Source of the DNA: an uncultured Desulfobulbaceae bacterium
GTDB lineage: Bacteria; Desulfobacterota; Desulfobulbia; Desulfobulbales; CALZHT01
NCBI GenBank assembly: GCA_945787445.1
Contig: CALZHT010000012.1
Span: forward strand, 1-64,000
Direction: 5' to 3'
Length of the DNA stretch: 64,000 nucleotides
How positions within the stretch are numbered: position 1 is the stretch's first letter; every line of letters begins with the position of its first letter. A program made the position numbers and the translations under genes. Shown here piece by piece: positions 60,513-64,000 of the stretch. The notes beneath the pieces are model-generated. The model was not told the DNA's origin, did no database searches, and worked only from the letters and a program-made list of their open reading frames with translations.

Positions 60513-62717
60513 ATGTCGAAAATCATATGTTCAGCCGCTATCCGAGGCGCCCACAAAATAGTGGACATGGCCGAGGAAAAATATGAAGAGGCCCTGAAAA
60601 AGTTTGGCCCTGAACAGGAGGTTTCCTTTCCAAACACCGCTTATTTTTTACCGGTCATCTACAGCATGCTCGGCGCCAAGGTTCAAAATATTGGTGATAT
60701 GAAGGACATATTTCAGGAATGCAGGAAGCTCCTGCCGCCGATTGTGTCTGATACTATCTGGCTGCCATATCTCGCGCCGGCCTTGGATGCCGGCATGGCT
60801 ACCTTTTTTGCCGAAGAGATGTATGAATCGATCCGCTATCTGAATGAACCGGAGTTTTATACGAAAACAGAAGATCCGGGCTCTGAAAATATCTGGCTGG
60901 GGGCGGCCGATGACCTTATTTTTCGGAAACGTGGCGTTGAATTTGTTGACGGCACAGCACCGGGTTTTGCCGCCATTATGGGGGCACCGCCCAACAAAGA
61001 GATTGCCAGCAAGATCGCCTTGGAACTTCAGGAAAAAAATCTTTATATCTTCATGCATGATCATACCGACGGTGTACGCATTGCTGAACAGCTCATTGAT
61101 AACGAGGTGCAGATTGGCTGGAATACCCGGTTGGTACCTTTTGGACCGACATACACCTCAGCGGTTTTTGCCATTGGTTTTGCCTGCCGGGTCGCCATGG
61201 CCTTTGGCGGCATCAAACCGGGCGATTATAAGGGGAACCTTATCTATAACAAAGACAGAACCTTTGCATTTGTCATGGCCTTCGGTCCTGTTAGCGATGA
61301 ATGGTATGCCAATGCGGCAGGCGCCATTAACTGGGGATTTCCCACCATTTCTGATTACGATATTCCGGAAGTATTACCGACCGGTATCTGTACATACGAA
61401 CATGTGGTCAGCCAGGTTCCCCATGAAGAAATCGTCCAAAAGGCTATTGAGGTTCGCGGTCTTAAAGTTACGGTTTCCAAGATCGATATACCGCTCTCAT
61501 ATGGCCCCGCTTTCGAGGGCGAACGTATTCGTAAAGACGATCTGTTTATGGAATGCGGCGGTGGTCGGACCACAGGGGTGGAGGTCCTGATTTCCAAAGA
61601 CATGGAAGAAGTACAGGATGGTCTTGTTACGGTTGAAGGACCGGACATTAAGGACATCAAGGAAGGGGAGAATCTGCCCCTTGCCATCCTTGTCGAGGTG
61701 GCCGGCCGTGAGATGCAGTCAGACTTCGAACCTATTCTCGAACGCCAATTCCATCATCTGATCAACTATGTTCAGGGCATTATGCATATCGGCCAGCGCA
61801 ACATTATGTGGGTGCGGATCGGCAAGGCCGCGGTTGAGAAAGGCTTTTCCTTTGAACATGTCGGAAAAGTCTTGCATGGCAAGCTCCACCAGGAATTCGG
61901 TGCAATCCTTGATAAGATTCAGGTAAAAATATATACCATTCAGGAAAAGGTCGAAGAGGTTGTCGAACTGGCCAAGAAGGTCTATACCGAGCGTGACGAA
62001 CGCCTCGGCACCATGACCGACGACACAGAGGATATTTTCTACTCCTGCACCCTTTGCCAATCATTTGCTCCAAGTCACGTCTGCGTTATTACTCCCGAAC
62101 GGGTGGGGATGTGCGGCGCATACAACTGGCTGGACGGCAAGGCCTCATTTCAGATCAATCCAACCGGCCCCAACCAGCCCATTGAAAAAGGTGAATGCAT
62201 TGATCCTGATATCGGATTTTTCACCGGCATCAACGAATTTGTCAATCAGGCCTCACGTGGTGCGGTTACTGATGTAAGCTGCTATTCCCTTATGACAGAT
62301 CCCATGACCGCGTGTGGCTGTTTTGAGGCGATTGCCGCCATGTTACCTCAATGTAACGGTATTATGGTGGTGAATCGCGACTATATGGGGATGACGCCCA
62401 GTGGCATGAAGTTCACCACCCTTGCCGGTATGGCAGGTGGTGGCGCGCAAACCCCCGGGTTCATGGGAGTCAGTAAGCATTATCTGACGAGCCGTAAGTT
62501 GTTTAAGGCCGAAGGTGGTTTGAAAAGAGTAGTCTGGCTTCCCAAGATGCTTAAAGAGGAGCTGAAAGACAAGCTTATTGAGCGTTGCAATGAGGAAGGT
62601 ATGCCGGAACTGTTCGATATGATAGCTACGGAAGAGCAGGGCATAACTGAAGAAGAAATTCTCAAATTCCTCAAGGAAAAAGGGCATCCGGCCCTGAGCA
62701 TGGAAACAGCAGTTTAA
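60513..62717 (+). CDS. acsB: Acetyl-CoA synthase subunit (CODH/ACS beta)
   Basis: The 734-residue protein has A-cluster ligands: CTLC (Cys512, Cys515) in FYSCTLCQSFAPSHVCVI, the following HVC and MCGAYNW cysteines, and the Cys601-Gly-Cys603 motif in MTACGCFEAIAAML that holds the Ni sites. PNTAYFLPVIY at the N-terminus and the CoA/CO domain FMGVSKHYLTS near the end also match AcsB. It joins CO, a methyl group from the corrinoid protein and CoA into acetyl-CoA. The RBS is GAGAGGAG. It is transcribed after metF-acsD with a 45-bp gap. Confidence 0.95.
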   Translation: MSKIICSAAIRGAHKIVDMAEEKYEEALKKFGPEQEVSFPNTAYFLPVIYSMLGAKVQNIGDMKDIFQECRKLLPPIVSDTIWLPYLAPALDAGMATFFAEEMYESIRYLNEPEFYTKTEDPGSENIWLGAADDLIFRKRGVEFVDGTAPGFAAIMGAPPNKEIASKIALELQEKNLYIFMHDHTDGVRIAEQLIDNEVQIGWNTRLVPFGPTYTSAVFAIGFACRVAMAFGGIKPGDYKGNLIYNKDRTFAFVMAFGPVSDEWYANAAGAINWGFPTISDYDIPEVLPTGICTYEHVVSQVPHEEIVQKAIEVRGLKVTVSKIDIPLSYGPAFEGERIRKDDLFMECGGGRTTGVEVLISKDMEEVQDGLVTVEGPDIKDIKEGENLPLAILVEVAGREMQSDFEPILERQFHHLINYVQGIMHIGQRNIMWVRIGKAAVEKGFSFEHVGKVLHGKLHQEFGAILDKIQVKIYTIQEKVEEVVELAKKVYTERDERLGTMTDDTEDIFYSCTLCQSFAPSHVCVITPERVGMCGAYNWLDGKASFQINPTGPNQPIEKGECIDPDIGFFTGINEFVNQASRGAVTDVSCYSLMTDPMTACGCFEAIAAMLPQCNGIMVVNRDYMGMTPSGMKFTTLAGMAGGGAQTPGFMGVSKHYLTSRKLFKAEGGLKRVVWLPKMLKEELKDKLIERCNEEGMPELFDMIATEEQGITEEEILKFLKEKGHPALSMETAV

Positions 62718-62790
62718 TACAACAATCAGGCCAGGCGTATTACAAAATAAAGTTTAGAAAAGTCGATTTAGTGAGTGGAGGAACAAACAG

Positions 62791-64000
62791 ATGGCTTTAA
62801 CCGGTATACAAATCCTCAAGATGCTTCCCAAGACCAATTGTGGAGACTGTGGGATTCCAACATGTCTTGCCTTTGGCATGAAGGTGGCAGCCGGGCAAAT
62901 TGAAATCAGCGCCTGCCCGCATGTAAGTGATGAAGTAAAAGAAACCATTGGCGAGGCATCGGCGCCGCCGATTCGCACTATCAAGATGGGAGCAGGGGAC
63001 ACGGCTTTCACCGCCGGGGGTGAAACATGTTTGTTCCGCCACGAAAAACGTTTTGAGAATCCGACCGGTCTGGCAGTGCTGGTATCAACAGACATGGGCA
63101 GCGCCGATATAGACGGCCGTATTGAGCGGTTTACATCATTGCGCTACGAAAGGGTTGGTGTATTGCTCAAGCCGGAAATTATTGCAGTTAAAGACGCCAA
63201 CGGCGATGAGAAAGCATACACAGGGCTTGTCCAAAAGGTATTGGACGGTGCTGAAGATGCCAATATCATTCTTATCAGTGATAACAGCGGCAACATGGCT
63301 GCGGCCGCAAAGCTTTGTGGTGACCGCAAACCCCTTCTTTTTGCAGCAACCGCGGATAATGGCGAAGCCATGGCAGAAGTTGCTACTGAAATGGGGTGCC
63401 CTTTGGGCGTAAAAGGCGCGAATTTAGACGAGGCGGTTTCTATTTCCGAATCATTGGCCGGTAAAGGTCTCAAAGACATGGTGATCGACACTGGTGCGAG
63501 AACCGTGCGGGCGGCTTTGGAGGATAATGTGGTTGCCCGCCGTGCCGCTGTCACCAAAAAATTCAAACCTTTGGGGTTTCCAACCATTACTTTTCCGTGT
63601 GAGATGACCGATGATCCACTAATGGAAGCCATGATCGCTTCGGTGCTCATTGCCAAATATGCTGGAATCGTAGTTTTGTCGGACCTTCAGGGCGACACTC
63701 TTTTTCCGTTGCTTTTGGAGAGGTTAAATATCTTCACCGATCCGCAAAGGCCGATGGTGGTTCAGGAAGACATTTATTCCATTAACGGTCCGGCCGAGGA
63801 TTCGCCTGTGCTGATTACCTGCAATTTCTCGCTTACCTACTTCATCGTCTCCGGCGAGATCGAAGGGAGTAATGTGCCATCCTGGTTGTTAATCAAAGAC
63901 ACCGAAGGTCTTTCTGTGCTGACCGCCTGGGCGGCAGGTAAATTCGGTGCAGATTTAATCGCCCAGTTCATGAAAAAATCCGGCATTGAAGACAAAGTGA
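62791..64000 (+). CDS. acsC: Corrinoid iron-sulfur protein large subunit (gamma), truncated by window end
   Basis: This open frame starts at ATG 62791 behind GTGGAGGAAC and runs in frame to the window end (403 full codons). The N-terminal four-cysteine motif binding a [4Fe-4S] cluster is LPKTNCGDCGIPTCLAFGMKV...ACPHVS. A TIM-barrel core follows (ADIDGRIERFTSLRYERVGV, GFPTITFPCEM, AGIVVLSDLQGDTLFPLLLERLNIFTDPQRP in parts). By family it carries the corrinoid that accepts the methyl group, together with AcsD. The C-terminal cobalamin-binding part lies beyond the window. Confidence 0.93.
   Translation, partial: MALTGIQILKMLPKTNCGDCGIPTCLAFGMKVAAGQIEISACPHVSDEVKETIGEASAPPIRTIKMGAGDTAFTAGGETCLFRHEKRFENPTGLAVLVSTDMGSADIDGRIERFTSLRYERVGVLLKPEIIAVKDANGDEKAYTGLVQKVLDGAEDANIILISDNSGNMAAAAKLCGDRKPLLFAATADNGEAMAEVATEMGCPLGVKGANLDEAVSISESLAGKGLKDMVIDTGARTVRAALEDNVVARRAAVTKKFKPLGFPTITFPCEMTDDPLMEAMIASVLIAKYAGIVVLSDLQGDTLFPLLLERLNIFTDPQRPMVVQEDIYSINGPAEDSPVLITCNFSLTYFIVSGEIEGSNVPSWLLIKDTEGLSVLTAWAAGKFGADLIAQFMKKSGIEDKV

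Noticed and set aside
1-64000. CRISPR arrays, tRNA, rRNA or prophage genes
   Set aside because: No regularly spaced direct repeats, no recognisable RNA genes and no integrase or phage structural genes were found on reading all gaps.

Overview
The window looks like a chromosomal segment of a strictly anaerobic Desulfobacterota (deltaproteobacterial) bacterium, probably a sulfate/sulfur-metabolising relative of Desulfobulbales-type organisms. This is an inference from gene content: a Wood-Ljungdahl / acetyl-CoA synthase cluster of bacterial type, FmdE- and NosL-family accessory proteins, a RegBA redox two-component system, a NifU/NifS iron-sulfur pair and a DUF1207 outer-membrane protein. No rRNA, tRNA, CRISPR array, integrase or transposase gene was seen. 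Mobile-looking DNA is limited to small non-coding repeats.

Layout. 1-3.8 kb: a broken beta-propeller gene, a TMTC-like membrane TPR protein and an exported OB-fold protein. 3.8-10.6 kb: an M3 oligopeptidase, ParE/ParC topoisomerase IV and a periplasmic cyclophilin. 10.9-13.9 kb: envelope genes (Bax-like glucosaminidase, polysaccharide deacetylase, DUF1207 protein). 14.1-20.1 kb (minus strand): an SOS mutasome cassette read lexA, DUF72, imuB, dnaE2. 20.6-26.7 kb: a mixed accessory stretch (membrane protein, lipoprotein esterase, an aldo/keto reductase without its usual active site, a radical SAM/SPASM protein). 26.8-31.3 kb (minus): FmdE, a MoeA-like molybdopterin-binding protein, an M20 amidohydrolase and a gamma-glutamyltransferase. 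31.5-35.3 kb: NosL, a small anchored protein, an ABC transporter and a polytopic membrane protein. 35.6-41.8 kb: a six-gene operon encoding an ExbB/ExbD-like proton channel, a TonB-like proline/lysine-rich spanning protein, a lipoprotein and two exported proteins; I do not recognise this as a described system and regard it as the best candidate for something new. 42-44 kb (minus): RegBA. 44.7-51.8 kb: uvrC, nifU, nifS, thyX, fhs. 52-54.3 kb: a PilB/GspE ATPase carrying both an MshEN-type N-terminus and a C-terminal cyclic-nucleotide-binding domain. 54.7-64 kb: folD, cooS, a metF-acsD gene fusion, acsB and the start of acsC.

The fhs, folD, metF and acs genes together give a methyl branch (formate to methyl-H4folate) and a carbonyl branch (CO2 to CO) that meet at acetyl-CoA synthase. 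The predicted direct fusion of methylene-H4folate reductase to the small corrinoid iron-sulfur subunit would put methyl production and methyl transfer on one polypeptide. A strong hairpin-plus-T-run between cooS and metF-acsD suggests the CODH and ACS parts are expressed at different levels.

Four families of small repeats decorate the intergenic DNA. Family A (2.8, 41.8 and 54.5 kb) is a ~197-bp element with a ~94-bp internally deleted copy. Family B (19.4 and 25.0 kb) is a MITE-like element with terminal inverted repeats; one copy sits inside the lexA operon and supplies the last codons and stop of lexA. Family C (20.2 and 46.7 kb) is a ~100-124 bp inverted-repeat element. A single 107-bp palindrome (26.6 kb) overlaps the stop codon of the radical SAM gene. 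All calls are from reading the sequence and translated frames; no database search was run.
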